From the NCBI RefSeq assembly GCF_008831285.2, contig NC_045139.1, positions 14,180,354-14,244,353 on the forward strand: 64,000 bases of DNA, written 5' to 3'. Below, one piece after another: positions 22,369 to 35,420 of this stretch. Under the pieces are notes generated by a model that was not told where the DNA came from, searched no databases, and was given only the letters and a program-made list of their open reading frames with translations. Source of the DNA: Nymphaea colorata (Eukaryota; Streptophyta; Magnoliopsida; Nymphaeales; Nymphaeaceae). Made by a program: the position numbers and the translations under genes. The number at the start of each line of letters is the position of its first letter. The first letter of the stretch is position 1.

Positions 22369-24870
22369 CTACCAATAATCCTTGCATGAGCAAAATCCAT
22401 GCCTGAAAATATGAAATCTTCGATTGTCACGTACGACAATTTCCCGATCATAAAGTTCTGATACAAATTTAGCAAATGTATGGCAGTCCCCACACATTCT
22501 AAGATTCTTCACAATCCGTATGGCTGCACCATGCCTTGTGCTGATTAGCCCAAAAGCCATGGCCAATTTCTCACTATGGTGTCCAAGGATTTGCTCTTTG
22601 TCCTCCCCATCTAGATCAAGCAACACATTGGACAAATCGGGGGTGTAACCAGCATGCCTTAGGTTGCGCCCCATCTCACCAAGCATTGCCTCTATCTCAC
22701 CTGCTTGCAGGTGAGTCATATCGCCGGCCGTGAACTCATGAATCCTACCATTCATCTGAATCACGCTTGATCCAGGCATCTTCTTTACCCCTTTCTCTTT
22801 CAGTTGCAGCCTCACCTCCGCAACCTTAGCCCACATGCCTGCTGAAGCATATACGTTTGACAGAAGTATATAGATTCCTACTCTTTCTGGGGCAGAATTT
22901 AGGATTCGTCGGGCTGCATGCTCAGCCAATTCAACATTGTTGTGAACCCGGCAAGCAGCTAGCAGAGCACCCCAAATCACATCATTTGGTTCCATAGGCA
23001 TGCCTCTAATTAGTTCCAATGCTTCTTCAAGTAAACCAGCCCGACCGAGCAAATCTACCATGCATCCGTAATGGACTAACTGCGGGGAGATCCCATAATC
23101 ATGTACCATGGAGTGAAAGTATTGGAGCCCTTCCTGGACCAATCCACCATGGCTACAAGCAGTGAGCACTTCAACAAAGGTCACACTATCAGGCTGTACG
23201 CCTTGTTTCTTCATCTCTGAGAAGAGATCCAAGGCCTCCTCGCTGAGGCCCTGCATGGCCAATGCTCCTATTGCTGCCGTCCAAGATAAAACATCTATCC
23301 GTGTCATTCTATTGAAGACATCAATTGCATTTTTAGCATTCCCACACCTAGCATACATGTCTATCAATGCAGTGCCCAGACAAACATCCAAGTCTATATT
23401 GTTCTTGTCAATGAAGGCGTGCACCCACATTGCCAGATCAAGTGCACCCAGATAACCACATGCGGATGCAACACTGACCATTGTGATCCGATCAGCCATA
23501 GTTCCGGCCAGCTGCATCTCTCGAAACAACATCAATGCTTCCTTGAAGAAACTAGCTTGAGTAAAGGCAGCAATCATGGTGTTCCATGACACGAGGTCTC
23601 TTTGAGGCATCTGATCGAACAATTTCCAGCCAGAATCAAGATTGCCATTTCGGACACAGCCAGCTATTATCGTGTTCCATGAAGCAACACTTCTTTCGTG
23701 CATCTTATTGAACATTCTTATCGCTTCCCTAACTGCACCACATTTCATGTACATATCAATGGCTGCATTACCCACGAAATCCCATCCATCCAGCCCATTT
23801 CTGAACACATAACCGTGAATCGTCTTCCCTAACTCCAAATTACCCATCTGTGCACAGACGGTGAACATGGCAACAACGGTAACTCGGTCCAGACGAGTGC
23901 CACTCTTCACCATCTTCTGGAACACGGCTATTGCCTCATAGGCCTCTCCACGTTGCGAGTAATTCGACAGCATTGTATTCCAGAGCACTATATTTTTCTC
24001 AGGCATTTCATTAAACATTGTTCTTGCCCCGACCATATCACCGCATTTCGCATACATATCAACGATCGCATTGCTCAAAACTACATTGATCTCGATTCCA
24101 GATTCCCTTATGTAATCATGGACCTTCATCCCCATTTCCAGATTCTTCATCTCAGCACATGCAGAAACAACATTAGCCATCGTCACCTCATTAGCTCTGA
24201 CACCTGACTCTCTCATTTCTTCAAACACGGCTAAAGCCTGTTGCGGCGAGCCATTCCGGACAAACCCACAAACCAATACAGTCCACGAGACCACATTTCT
24301 CTCAGTTATTCCAACAAACACTTTTCTCGCAAGCTGCATGTCCCCACAGACTGCATAAAAATGCATCAACGAGTTCTGTATGAAGGCATCCGACTCCAAT
24401 CCCAACTTGGTCAAAGAAGCTTGAACTTGCAGCCCTTCTTTCGCCGCCTGAACCTTCGCGCAAGCATTGAGCAAGAAGGGAAAAGTAAAATGATCCGGTG
24501 AGATCCCTTCAAGAAGCATTCGGCAGTATAGCAAGAGTGCTTCTCCGTTGCCCACATGAGAGTACCCTCTGATAATTGAATTATACATGAAAAGGTTGAC
24601 TTCTTCCGATTCTTCGAACACTTTCCTCGCATAATCGACGCTCTCCGGCGTCGCAGCCTGCGCGCAGGCAGCAATGAGTTTGCCGACACTATGAAGGTCT
24701 CGGCAGAGGCCAGCTTTCACCATGAATCCATGAACCTGCACGCATTCTTGGAAGTTGCGGCAGTTTTTCAAGTGTAGAATTGCTGAATTTTGATATTTTT
24801 CCAAATGGGCTTCATGATTGTCCGGTCTCCAGTGTGGAAGGGCTGTCGGGAAGGTGATAGCCACAGCCAT
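22369..24870 (-). CDS. YS1: DYW-class PPR protein, YS1-like organellar RNA editing factor (833 aa, no introns)
   Basis: A single exon. The open frame begins with GTG at 24876; the first ATG is at 24870 (MAVAITFPTALPHW). PLS-type repeats run from about residue 40 to 640 (for example NVVSWTVLVCGFVRNGSPQQ, DLVSWNTMIAAFTQASFFKE). Then come the E/E+ region (MPMEPNDVIWGALLAACRVH) and a complete DYW deaminase-like domain: HSE zinc motif at about 765-767, CGDCH at about 793-797, and the terminal CSCKDYW. Such proteins recognise a cytidine in chloroplast or mitochondrial RNA and support its C-to-U editing. Overall order and several stretches (FLSACSHGGLVQ-like segment, PDLSNVLLDLD) match YELLOW SEEDLINGS1 (At3g22690, 842 aa), which acts on a chloroplast rpoB site; this is from memory. 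All catalytic residues I can check are present. Confidence 0.92.
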   Translation of the reverse strand: MAVAITFPTALPHWRPDNHEAHLEKYQNSAILHLKNCRNFQECVQVHGFMVKAGLCRDLHSVGKLIAACAQAATPESVDYARKVFEESEEVNLFMYNSIIRGYSHVGNGEALLLYCRMLLEGISPDHFTFPFLLNACAKVQAAKEGLQVQASLTKLGLESDAFIQNSLMHFYAVCGDMQLARKVFVGITERNVVSWTVLVCGFVRNGSPQQALAVFEEMRESGVRANEVTMANVVSACAEMKNLEMGMKVHDYIRESGIEINVVLSNAIVDMYAKCGDMVGARTMFNEMPEKNIVLWNTMLSNYSQRGEAYEAIAVFQKMVKSGTRLDRVTVVAMFTVCAQMGNLELGKTIHGYVFRNGLDGWDFVGNAAIDMYMKCGAVREAIRMFNKMHERSVASWNTIIAGCVRNGNLDSGWKLFDQMPQRDLVSWNTMIAAFTQASFFKEALMLFREMQLAGTMADRITMVSVASACGYLGALDLAMWVHAFIDKNNIDLDVCLGTALIDMYARCGNAKNAIDVFNRMTRIDVLSWTAAIGALAMQGLSEEALDLFSEMKKQGVQPDSVTFVEVLTACSHGGLVQEGLQYFHSMVHDYGISPQLVHYGCMVDLLGRAGLLEEALELIRGMPMEPNDVIWGALLAACRVHNNVELAEHAARRILNSAPERVGIYILLSNVYASAGMWAKVAEVRLQLKEKGVKKMPGSSVIQMNGRIHEFTAGDMTHLQAGEIEAMLGEMGRNLRHAGYTPDLSNVLLDLDGEDKEQILGHHSEKLAMAFGLISTRHGAAIRIVKNLRMCGDCHTFAKFVSELYDREIVVRDNRRFHIFRHGFCSCKDYW

Positions 24871-26715
24871 TTGCACCAGAACGTTTAGCTCCTCCAGATT
24901 CTGTAAATGATCTGAGGACTACATCAAAAAACAGGCTTCGACTTTTCTGAAAATTTTAATACAGCCAAATTCTTCTGGAAACACCAAACTATATTAGTTT
25001 GGTGTTTCGATCGTCCTGAAAACTGCCAAGGGTCAAGATAGTTGAAGAATACTTGTCTGTCCTCAACAAGAAATTTGATCCAAATTATCTCCATAGAAAC
25101 CGGAGAAATGCTGCAAATGCATCTGATATTTAATTTACGGAAACTAAAGCTGTTATATTAAGGATAACCTGAGTTAAACGAATGACAGTAACTTATAAGT
25201 AAACATGAGAATTTTCTTAACAGGTGTACACAATATTTAAAAATGGGGGATTGGATATAATTCGACGTACATTAGATATTTACATGAGAATTTTATTTTT
25301 CATTACTCTGCTTTAAATGTACAACCAACGAGAATAAGATCTGAGTTTTTTATGCACTTGGGCCATATCTTTGTAAGATCTCAATCAGATATCAGATCCG
25401 GATTGGGTTATGAAGCTGGATATTGAATTTGAATTTGTTTAGTAATTAGATCTGCATTTATTTACTCGATCTAACTGAATGAAGTAGAAATCAGATTGAC
25501 TCCTAGTCGTACATGGCCGACTCTAGTTGATTTCATCCTAAATTGAAAACCCATGTTCATTTTTCCAAATCCAAAACCAAACCAAATAGAACAGAACCGA
25601 AATACAAATTAATAGGAATTGCCGGAGGACCCGAAGATGGATCTGCCGATAATGATAACATGAAAGAAGATTAGAGTGCGGAAGACATAATTTAAAGAAA
25701 CAGAGAAAAAGAAGCGTGTGCAGAAAGTTGATCTTCGGAGGAAAAATCTCAACGGCTGTTGATCGAGATGTACAGACACGAAGATTGGTCAAATTTCACT
25801 CATACGACACCCTGGCATATTTTTCAGGCTAATCAAACGCCTCATTGAAGGACAGAGATCGCCTAAACCACAAAGTTGGAGATAAGGTCCGCGGTTTACG
25901 CCAGGAGACCTTCATTGCTTACAAAAGCGTAGAAACCCATTTCACAATAAGGAATTTGGAGAAGCAGAAGCTTCTTTTGGGCCAATCACACACCTCCCTA
26001 TGATATTCTTGAATCCAATCCTTGGAGAAACAGTTGCCAGCCGAAACGCTATCAGAACCTAGCAAGAAATACCATAATCATCGGATCGATCATTGGCGTT
26101 GGCCTAAGCTGAAAGAAGGACGGGTCAAGTTTGCAGTGGTACTAGACCACTTGTTGAGGTGCTAAGAGGCTTTCTGTTTTCCTATTCTCGGAGAAGTTCC
26201 GTTCATCACCATCCCCTGTTCACATGCAAAACAAAAAAGAAGCAAAATTCTGAACCAGCAAAGATATGTGTTCTAGGTAGAGCCTTTTGTCAAAGGTGCG
26301 CATACTGCTGATATTTAAAGATCCTTCCCCATGTCTTCTGGTCGGAAAATGATTTGAAGGAGCAGCTGACTTGAATAGACGTGAACATTGTACGCCCCTA
26401 AGGAATGGCATTCTTCAACAAATTTCAACAGAAGCACCATTTCAATATCACGGAAGCCTCATGAATCTAGTCTGTCAAAAAAGGCAAAAGAATAGACCTG
26501 ATAAAACTAAAAAAGCCAAATCTTGCCAATCTTAGCCTGCCAAAACAATCTCTCCACTACTTTCCTCTTTTTTCCTTTATTAGAGTACACAAGCAGGGGG
26601 AAAGAAAAACAAAAATCTCCTAGTTTAAGCTTTTAAATATCAAGTGTCAGCCGACAACCTATTGAGTCGTGGAAATCATATCCATCCTACAACTATGCAG
26701 GTAAACACAGCAAAA
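24871..26715. other. Spacer between DYW-PPR and HMT genes
   Basis: This spacer holds the upstream region of the DYW-PPR gene and, near 26715, the probable 3' UTR of the methyltransferase. A degenerate repeat block lies at about 25370-25510 (CAGATATCAGATCCGGATTG and similar words). A short near-palindrome, CCAAACTATATTAGTTTGG, occurs near 24985. No gene was seen. Confidence 0.5.
25370..25510. repeat. Degenerate GATCCGGATT-word repeat block
   Basis: About 140 bp of the same word set as the other blocks (ATCAGATATCAGATCCGGAT, GATATTGAATTTGAATTTG, TAGATCTGCATT). The typical GAGATGTSAA head is not visible, so it may be a fragment. Confidence 0.45.
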
Positions 26716-29700
26716 TCACTTGTTCAGAGCTCTACAGATGGCTCTAATTGTATTAGGAGTCGTCCTACAGCAACCACCGATAAGGGAAGCTCCTGCTTCA
26801 CGCCAATTACACACATACGGTACAAAATCATCATCTGATACCCCAGTCGATTCCTGAGAAAAGGAAAAAGGATAAATTTATTAGTAATTCAAATATAGTA
26901 AAATCAAGTGGCCTAGTTATTTTGCTACCCAAAGCAGCCTCTGCCATTGGGAAGGAAACACAAGCAAATCCTACTGAGCAAAACCTTGTAATTACCCTGA
27001 TCTGGCATGGAACTCAGGATCCAAATAAACAATAAGTGTGCAACAAAGCTTGAGTCATGAAAACAAAGATCCAAGAACATGCAAGCCATATAGATGTGTC
27101 ATGTGCAAGATGTATTTTATATCTCTTGAGCCTCCATTATTTACAAAATTCCAAACGTTTGGACATGTTAAAGCACAGAAAGAAAATTCAACTAGAGCAT
27201 CAACTGTCAAAAAACGAGATTAAGCAATATCCAGCCTTTGGCGCTGATAGTGAAGCAGGAAATAGGCAACAGTTAATTGAACACTGGGAAGAAGGGAAGT
27301 CATCTAATGAATTTTCCTCGTCAATAGAACTGTAAAAAGGTGGCCCATATCATGAATACAACAACAAAGACCATATCTCAGGCAAGAGATCAAATGCCAA
27401 ATGTCTTTACTCGAAAAAAAACATGGTGTAGATTTTTGCCCATCAACAAACAACGAAAGATGCCAGACAAGAAGTGATATGAAGCAGTGAAAACATGCAG
27501 CATCACTGCAATACAATTGGGTATTAGGAGCTTCTGATTCTGCAGATGGAGAGAGAACATTGAGGTATGGGTTAAAAGTGTCAACAGTTGAACATATATA
27601 TGGCACTGTTGCTACAAGAGGCAGCTAGATGTACAACATCCTTCACGTCAGTTTCACTTACAGAATTTACAAAATTATCAGATTTGCTTCAACGTTGTCA
27701 AGAACACCAAGTACATAATAAAAAAAGCATGATAAGGCTACAAAAGGATTAATTAGTTATATAATCAAAGAAACATGATCTTAAATTTGACTCTTTAGAT
27801 ACTACAAGAGTGGCACTTCAAAATAGCCAGCACTATTAATTTCCTTCAACTGATATTGAGGGCACACTTAACAAGACCTATATAACTTATTTGAAAAGTA
27901 AACGGGAAGTTCCGCCATTTTTTATTCAAAAGAACCTTCACCTAAAACGTCACTAATTTTGAGGTGGACATTACAGTAAACCAAATAAATATCTACCCTA
28001 CCCTAATTAACACTGAACACCTCTCTCTCTCTCTCTCTCTCGCTTAAAAAGATTGTACTTTTCCTTTTTCCTGGATGCTTCAGGAAGGCACAGTCAGAGC
28101 AACCAGCAACAAAGTTTGACATGGCCAAGGAAATAAAGGGAGCTTATCCAACAGCTTCTGCACAAGCAAATCTCACTAGAATGTAAAAGCAGCTTCCTGG
28201 AACTAGGACAGGACAGGAATAAATGATGCATGAACAGTTCTATATAGTGACCTAAAATGCTTCATTTACCAACAAAACCAGTGTGTTTCTTTAACATCAA
28301 TCCACCTTTAAAATGTAATATTTAGTTAAATAAAATAGAACCAGAAAAATATAATTGTGATGACTAGCCAAATCAAATATTAGATGAACTATGATGGTCG
28401 ACTAGTCGAGCATCATTTACATAAACATTAAATAGCTAAGCTCCGCTCTGCTGTATGCATAAAAAATACTTCAGTGCCAGTGAATCAACTTCACGTTGCA
28501 TAATCACATATTAACTGTGGGTTTGAGATCCCTATTATCAAATCCATGAATCTGTATTCAGAGAGGACAGAGGGGACGATGCGGGAGTCTGGTCATATCC
28601 ATGGAGATGGATCAGATTCCTGTTGCAATCAACGAATTTGTGCACCCTTTCAAACTGGAGATTTAAGTTCCCCATTGAGAGCAAAGAACATAGTTTTGAC
28701 ATATGATACCCTCCTCTTAGAAAGGTATATGCTTGAACCAGTTGTTGACTCCATAATACGATGTTCTTGTCCTAAGATGTATAGGAAACATTGAAATTGT
28801 CATAATCATGATACTAGGATAAAATAGCATGCAAAAAACTACACGATTGTTATATTTACAAGTGTAACGATAACATGCTTATAGAAACGTAATAGCTGGA
28901 CACCGACACCAAAAAGCAACACAGCAAGCAAAGAAAGAAACAGGTTTCCAGATAACCCACCACCCATTGCTTTTTCTCTGGATCATACATCTCCCCACTG
29001 TTTGGGTAGATAAGAACAGGTTTCTTGGTAACCTGCAAAATTATGAAATGACAAACGTCACATAAGAAAGTTCAATTCCCTCTGATAACATGTTCCACGT
29101 TTGAACAGCTATAAGATGCCCTAGCAATGCAAACATATTTCAACTCTACCAGTTGGAAGATGAAAGGGAAAAAGATATAACCTCTTAATGAAAGAATGCT
29201 CTGACAGTACCTTCAGATTGCTGTTGAATATCATGAACTTCAAGAAGTATTTTATTGTCATGCAGAATGTTTTAACACAAATGCATTTCTTATCCTACTA
29301 GTAGACTATTATTCTTAGAATGATGCTTATGTATATAGCAGCTTATGAGCAAAATTCCAAAGTAATGAAAATGAAGATTTTTACATACTTCTCACGTCAA
29401 TAAGCAATTATGTTCTTTACACATTGGTACTTTGCAAGAAACAAAATTTGCTCTTAGTTTGGTGAACACAAGAAATTCACCATCTAGCTCACATGATGGA
29501 AGAAAATTCTTTTTTCTTCGGGACCATTATGAAATGTTTCAACCGTTTGAAACATTTCGTGCAGTATGGCATGTAAATTTTTTCATGAAAAGAAGTCAGA
29601 GCACACATGTTTGACCGAAAGTTTAGAAAAGCCTAAGGGGTTCCCCTATAATAAAAGAAAAACTCACCCAAGATTTTCCCAGTGTTTAATGGCAACTTAT

Positions 29701-32411
29701 ATGGGTTCGAAAGCTTTAACCAGAAAAAGTACACATGGAATATTTCAGCCGGCCATCAAACACCACTCTAGTTACAAGAGCATCTAACTTTATACCTTCT
29801 CGACAGAGATAATCAAATCATGAATGAATCTAGGAGGCGTACAATTGATGCCAACAGCAACCACTTTCTGGCATGAATCACCAATAGAGATACATTCAGC
29901 CAAAGAGTCTCCACTCACTACATTTACACCATCCTTCGAGTTGAAGGACAACCAAGCTGGAATTTTTACATCACCTTCTTCAAGCAGTTCAACATAAGCC
30001 TGCATGTCATGTTCCATAATTGAATCAGTTAGAGTTAAAGAGGAGCCAATTCTAAATTCACTAAAATGGTCATATGCCAAGCAAATTGAAACATGCTACT
30101 CTTATATATCTAAACATGTGTGAGTGTGCACCCGTATTTCTACAATTTTTACAGATGAACTTGCAAATATCCAGTCCTACAGTTTGTTTGTCAGAATGTT
30201 AGTATGTGTGAAGGGCAAGAAAGTAAGTGCAGAGAAAATGTATAAATCATCAAAACTCCGTACAGTTCCCGAAATTTTGTTCTGAAAAGTTCAACATGAG
30301 ATGAATGGTGCTCACCTATTCACTCTTATCTGGTTTTTTTCTATTTGAGTACTTCAGTATATACTAGGAACATTGTTATATTCAAATTACCAAATAGCAT
30401 TCATATTCCCTATACAGCTAGACTACAGAGGTGGAATCATTTCTTATGCAGCCATTAGTACGCCCCCAAAAAACCTCAGGTAGAATGAGGATAAAAGCAA
30501 AAGCAGCATTAAGCATCAGAATCCTCCGATTGTTCACAAAAATATTATGACAAAAATCTTATTGTTGAAACAAAACGATAGTTTCAAGCAATAGGCCATT
30601 TTCTTCAGCACAATCACAAAAATATCATGACAAAAATCTTGTGGCTGAAACAAAACGATATTTTCAAGCAATAGGTCATTTTCTTCAGCACAATCAACAC
30701 CCTTGCTTGTTTACGATTTACATATTCCACATCAAAAGATGCATGAGAAAGAAGACTCAGCAAGTCAACGTAAACTATAATGTACAGAAACAGAAAGCAA
30801 CACCTGAGCTTCAATCTTGTTTGGGATAGTTTCAAATGCAATTAGATCAGCACCAGAATTTGCAAGAACTTGAACCCTTCTCCTATGAAAATCCTTCAGG
30901 ACTTCTAATGTAATACTGTCCCCATATTGGCCACTACAAAATGAGAGAAGCATTCAGAGCTGAATCTAAAGAAGACCTAAGTAACGGAGCAACCAAAAGC
31001 AGCTTGACCACCTATATTCAGAACCATCAGCTAAATAAGCTCCATAGCTTCCTACAGAGGCTGCAACTAAGATATGGTGCGGTTTTGGTGTATGCTGATT
31101 CCCATTTGCTTCATATACTCCTGAGATACATCTCCGCATAAATTCATCACGTGCTTCGCATGCTATTTGGACGCTCTTCTCAAGTAATGCTTCAGCTTCC
31201 ACCTTCGATAAGCCTTTGGACTCGAAGCCTTGAATCGTAGCCTGTACTATCCAAAACAAGTAAGCACAGATCATGTAAGATAAATTAGCTGAAGGCTCGC
31301 AAGCTTGATAATATACGAACTGTACTAGTAGTAACCTGATAAGATGCTGTGATTAACACGTCTGCTCCAGCTTCAAGATAGTCTAGATGAACCTGCTCAA
31401 GTAAGAATTCAGAATGGTGAAAATAATTTTTTTTCATTTTTAAAGGGACATGTAGCCATTCTTCTCGTCCAGGGAAGATCTGATGTCTAGCAATCGACAA
31501 CTAAAATGGAATTTATGCTTCAAAAATAAGCTCTTGAAAACTTCAAATGAAAAAACTGACATAACGAATTGCAGCCAGCAAGTGTACCCACTGATAACCT
31601 ACACAACGGCGGGACCAAGATACAGAAACTTGGAAAAGTGATGAGAGATCCTACAAAGGAAAAAAGTTTGAAACTTGAAGTAGTTTCAAGTTTCAACTAA
31701 AAGCTTCGTAAGACCAAGAGAAAGAACAAAGCCTTGGCACAAAAATCATAAGAACAATAGGGTTCAATGCTCACAGGAACTCCCATCTTTTTGCTTGGTT
31801 TGCCGCGACACAGAGTTGCTTGCTTATAGATTTCTATGCAAGCCAACCTTTCATAATCATGAGTGCGAAACCAAACAATGACCAACTCAGATCTCAAGGC
31901 ACAATTTTCACAGTTTGTGACTAAAGCGTCCCATGTATTCCCAAATCCCATCACTCGAACACCTTCCAATTGTGAAAACAACGAACGACTAGCACAGTCA
32001 AAACAACCGTAAACAAGGAAATGTTTTAAGAGCATCAAAAAAGTACCTCATCGACTTAACCGAAAAGAAAACCACTAACGGAAATATTAGATTGGCAACA
32101 GGCAGCGCTTTCCAGATAGAAGAAAGTGCTTCAACCTCATCCCACCAAGATCATCACAAGCACCAAAACACTCAAAATTATAGAGGAACCAAAAAATGGA
32201 AGAAAACGAATCAAGTGGATATCCAAAGACTGACCTGACGAATGAGATGGGGAGAGCTAATCAGACACTTCGCACTCCAGAGAGGGTCATTAAGATCTGC
32301 TCCATGGCGTTCTAGCTCTGTCGCGAGGCCCCCATCAATAACGGCACATCCACCCGCCTGTTGAAGAAAATCCTCTATCCTCAAAGAAAATTCACCGCCA
32401 CTGAGAGCCAT
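26716..32411 (-). CDS. HMT3: Homocysteine S-methyltransferase (7 exons, 335 aa)
   Basis: Minus-strand exons: 32411-32235, 31392-31336, 31241-31012, 30933-30804, 29999-29796, 29032-28961, 26853-26716. All junctions are GT-AG and in frame. The enzyme transfers a methyl group from S-methylmethionine to homocysteine, giving methionine (S-methylmethionine cycle). The N-terminus [15 protein letters not shown] is the start of the barrel. The zinc-binding cysteines are visible at Cys251 (VGINCTPP) and Cys318/Cys319 ([15 protein letters not shown]). LFETIPN-like ([13 protein letters not shown]) and [10 protein letters not shown] motifs are also conserved. No transit peptide is evident, so it is probably cytosolic. 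I use the symbol HMT3 because its neighbours match the Arabidopsis At3g22740 region; the sequence alone does not exclude HMT1/HMT2. The last intron is about 2.1 kb. Confidence 0.93.
28021..28042. repeat. (CT)n microsatellite in HMT intron 6
   Basis: About eleven CT units in the long last intron of the methyltransferase gene. Confidence 0.93.
30535..30694. repeat. 80-bp tandem duplication in HMT intron 4
   Basis: Two adjacent 80-bp units start at 30535 and 30615 (both begin CACAAAAATAT), with only a handful of differences. The duplication is entirely intronic (intron 30000-30803), so it does not affect the protein. Confidence 0.9.
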
Positions 32412-32920
32412 TTGAGATTAGATATTGCTCAGCACCCAAATGCCGTCTTTTCTCTGCGGAGGTCGGAGACACCGCGGTTGCCGCGGAAAGGAAGACAAAT
32501 AGTTCGAATTAGGCAGGCGGCTTCATGCAACTGACGCATGGACCAAACATATCCCTCTATTGTTGGTGGTCCTTTGGAAAGTTACCGGAGACTGTCCTTG
32601 TTCTTGAGAAGATTGTAGTGAGATAATTATCCTTTGCAAAAGTTCTTATGGTAATGAACAATTCTTGCAACGAAAAACCGGGCCGAATGGATCTGGCAAG
32701 TTGTCTCACGATTAAGAATGTAAATCTCTTGATAAACTGATAGCTTTAACGTTGTAAAAATCTATTTGTAGAGTTTTAATTAAATGGTTTCTTTTGTTAT
32801 TTGTCAAATGTTTCATAAATTAATAAATTTTCATTTTTCAGAATATACAGGATGCAGATGTTTCAAAAACTTGCATCTTTGTTTTGATAGTTTATTAATT
32901 TGGAAATATCTTCTTAAAAA

Positions 32921-33250
32921 TGGAGATGTGAATGGATTGGATGCAGATCAGGTATCTATCTGAATTACTTTATACAACTTGAATATGGAATACAATTTAG
33001 TATCTAATTAGGAAACGGAAGCAGATTCTGTTTAAGAAATGATATTCTGATCGATTTGCATTCGGCTTTAAACTAATATCTGAATGAACATTAAGCATCA
33101 ATATGTCCAGTTAAAATTTTCTATTCTAATACTCACACATTTTGAAAGTGGTCTTAGCATATCATAATTTTGGATTGGATTAGATTGTAAGCTTAAAAAG
33201 TTTTATTTCAAATCAAATTTGGTTGTGAATTTAAAAGTCAGATCGAATAG
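32921..33250. repeat. Degenerate dispersed repeat copy
   Basis: The head is GGAGATGTGAATGGATTGGA, followed by GATCAGGTATCTATCTG, AGCAGATTCTG, TCTGATCGATTTGC and TTTGGATTGGATTAG words. Very similar to the head at 16812. The end is approximate. Confidence 0.55.
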
Positions 33251-34171
33251 ACTCTACCCTTCTTCGTTTGCGTAGAAGGTGCTTCTAAAACCTCCGTAAT
33301 GTTGTTAACCATATATCAGTAAGTCCTTGTTTTTATCATGCAGCAAAGTTGCTGCCTGCTGCTGAAATTTCGTCGACCGCTGATTTGTGATCTTCTATGG
33401 AAGCAAAACATGCCCTGCGTTGGTACAGGGGACGTTCGATCTATTGATTCTCATTCTCACCAAGATGCCAAAGTGGTGAGACCTAATTCAAGAGAATATG
33501 TCCTTTAAATGCATTCTCGATGTTTAGCATATGCTCGCAACGCTCAGTTATCCTATTCCATAAAATACGGTTCCCTAGATGTTCACTTGTACAAAAAATT
33601 ATTATGATTATTATTATCTTTTCATGTTTCATACTTGTACTATGATTTAACATATTTCTTGTATGGCATGTCCTGCCCATAGTATGAAACAGCATTGCAA
33701 GTTCTTTTCAACAAGACAATGTGCTGTCATCCAATAAATTTAATTTAGAAAGTAGTTTCTAATTGAATTGACAAATTTAAAAAAATTTGAACAAAAAAAG
33801 CTAAAGTTTGCTTTAGCCTCTTCAATCAGACCCAAACAATATTATTACACGATTGACTATATACTGATTAATGATTTACTATACAATGCTTGATTGATTA
33901 TCTTATCAACTTCTAAAATAGATAGGTGAATGACATGTTCATGTATTAATATGGCAACATAACATTTATACATGATTAACTATAGACTGTTTCTCTCTTT
34001 CTGGTTTTTTTCATGGGTTGTTTATACTTCAAATTATTTAAATTATTTTAATTTGTTTTTGGACTAGATATCAAAGATACCAGTTCATCATCTAATTCAA
34101 TAGGTCGACAAGTGCAGATTCTTTGCATTTTTTTTAGGGAATCAGGTTAAATTCTAAAGTTATCCACGACA

Positions 34172-34177
34172 CACACA

Positions 34178-34217
<40 letters not shown>
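34172..34217. repeat. (AC)n-(TC)n compound microsatellite
   Basis: Short AC run followed by about 36 bp of TC. Confidence 0.95.
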
Positions 34218-34218
<1 letters not shown>

Positions 34219-34702
34219 GTGTCCTTCACAAACAATAGGAATTGGAAGGACAATGTCAGGCAAGTACATAATGCAGGGAATAAGGATAGCTTTTTCCTTT
34301 ATGACCAGAGTTCTCAATTAAGATTCAATGAAGAAACAAAACCGGCAAAGCTTTGTCATATGTAGATGGTGACCCACTTGCCTTCATAATTTGTGGGAAC
34401 AAGTTCCAAAGTGCTTAGCTAAAAGATGAGTTTGGTTTACCATGAAAAGTAAGAAATTCTTGAAGCTAAAATCTACGTTTTCCTTTTTTTTTTTGCCCTT
34501 TTTCCAAGTATAACAGCCTTTGAAACTGGATATTTAGAAACTTGTCAAGAAGGCCAACTTGAAAGTTGTGTCATATTCTTTCTCCAAAAGTTATTGGCAG
34601 AAGGTCCACTCAATAAGTTTGGTGGAAGGCACGAGGGTCCGAAGTAGTGGCCCAAGCGTCGCCATTTTAGTGGGTGAAGTTTCTTTTGCCACCTTGCTGT
34701 TT

Positions 34703-34769
34703 CTCTTTGCGATTTAATGTTGATTTGAAGTTCTTCCTCTTTGCGATTTAATGTTGATTTGAAGTTCTT
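34703..34769. repeat. 34-bp tandem duplication
   Basis: The segment beginning CTCTTTGCGATTTAATGTTG occurs at 34703 and again at 34737 with essentially no mismatch. Confidence 0.93.
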
Positions 34770-34891
34770 GAACCAAACAAGTGGTGGAACCCATGTGGGC
34801 TTGTCTGCGCAGTTGTCCGGTGGGCTTCCGGATTTTTTTATTAATAATGATGTTGGACTTGCTTCCAAACATACAACTTGATGCCCTCACT

Positions 34892-35206
34892 AGACTCTCA
34901 TTAACAGTCTTTCTGTACATATTATTCTCACTAGACCCAAGTCGGTGTTCTGTTCTTTCTCACTAACATTCTTTCTGTACATATTATTCTCACTAGACCC
35001 AAGTCGGTGTTCTGTTCTTTCTCACTAACATTCTTTCTGTACATATTATTCTCACTTGACCCAAGTCGGTGTTCTGTTCTTTCTCACTGACATTCTTTCT
35101 GTACATATTATTCTCGCTAGACCCAAATCGGTGTTCTGTTCATTCTCATTAACATTCTTTCTGTACAACATACTATTCTCACTAGGCCCAAGTCGGTGTG
35201 TCTTTG
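34892..35206. repeat. 62-bp minisatellite, about five units
   Basis: Units contain CTTTCTGTACATATTATTCT followed by CTCACTAGACCCAAGTCGGT. The CTTTCTGTACAT landmark ends at 34920, 34982, 35044, 35106 and 35171, giving a period of 62 bp three times, then 65 bp. Central units are nearly identical; the outer units are more divergent, the usual pattern of unequal exchange. Confidence 0.95.
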
Positions 35207-35420
35207 GAGTTTTAGATCTGATCTTCATTCGGTTACGAACTTGATTGCGCCTTTGGCTACGGATGGAAGAATCACTTTTGCTTCCTCAACTTAGGTGTTC
35301 CTGGAACGCATGCTCTCGATGGAGACAAATTTCCAGTTTGTCAGCTTGGGCTAACCTCCTACACTATTTCTAAAAAATAAAAAACTGCAAGACCAATTAC
35401 ATCAAGGTTAGTTTTGTGTT

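Noticed and set aside
34545..35244. Several 60-107-codon frames on both strands
   Set aside because: They are translations of tandem repeats, repeating the same peptide with each unit.
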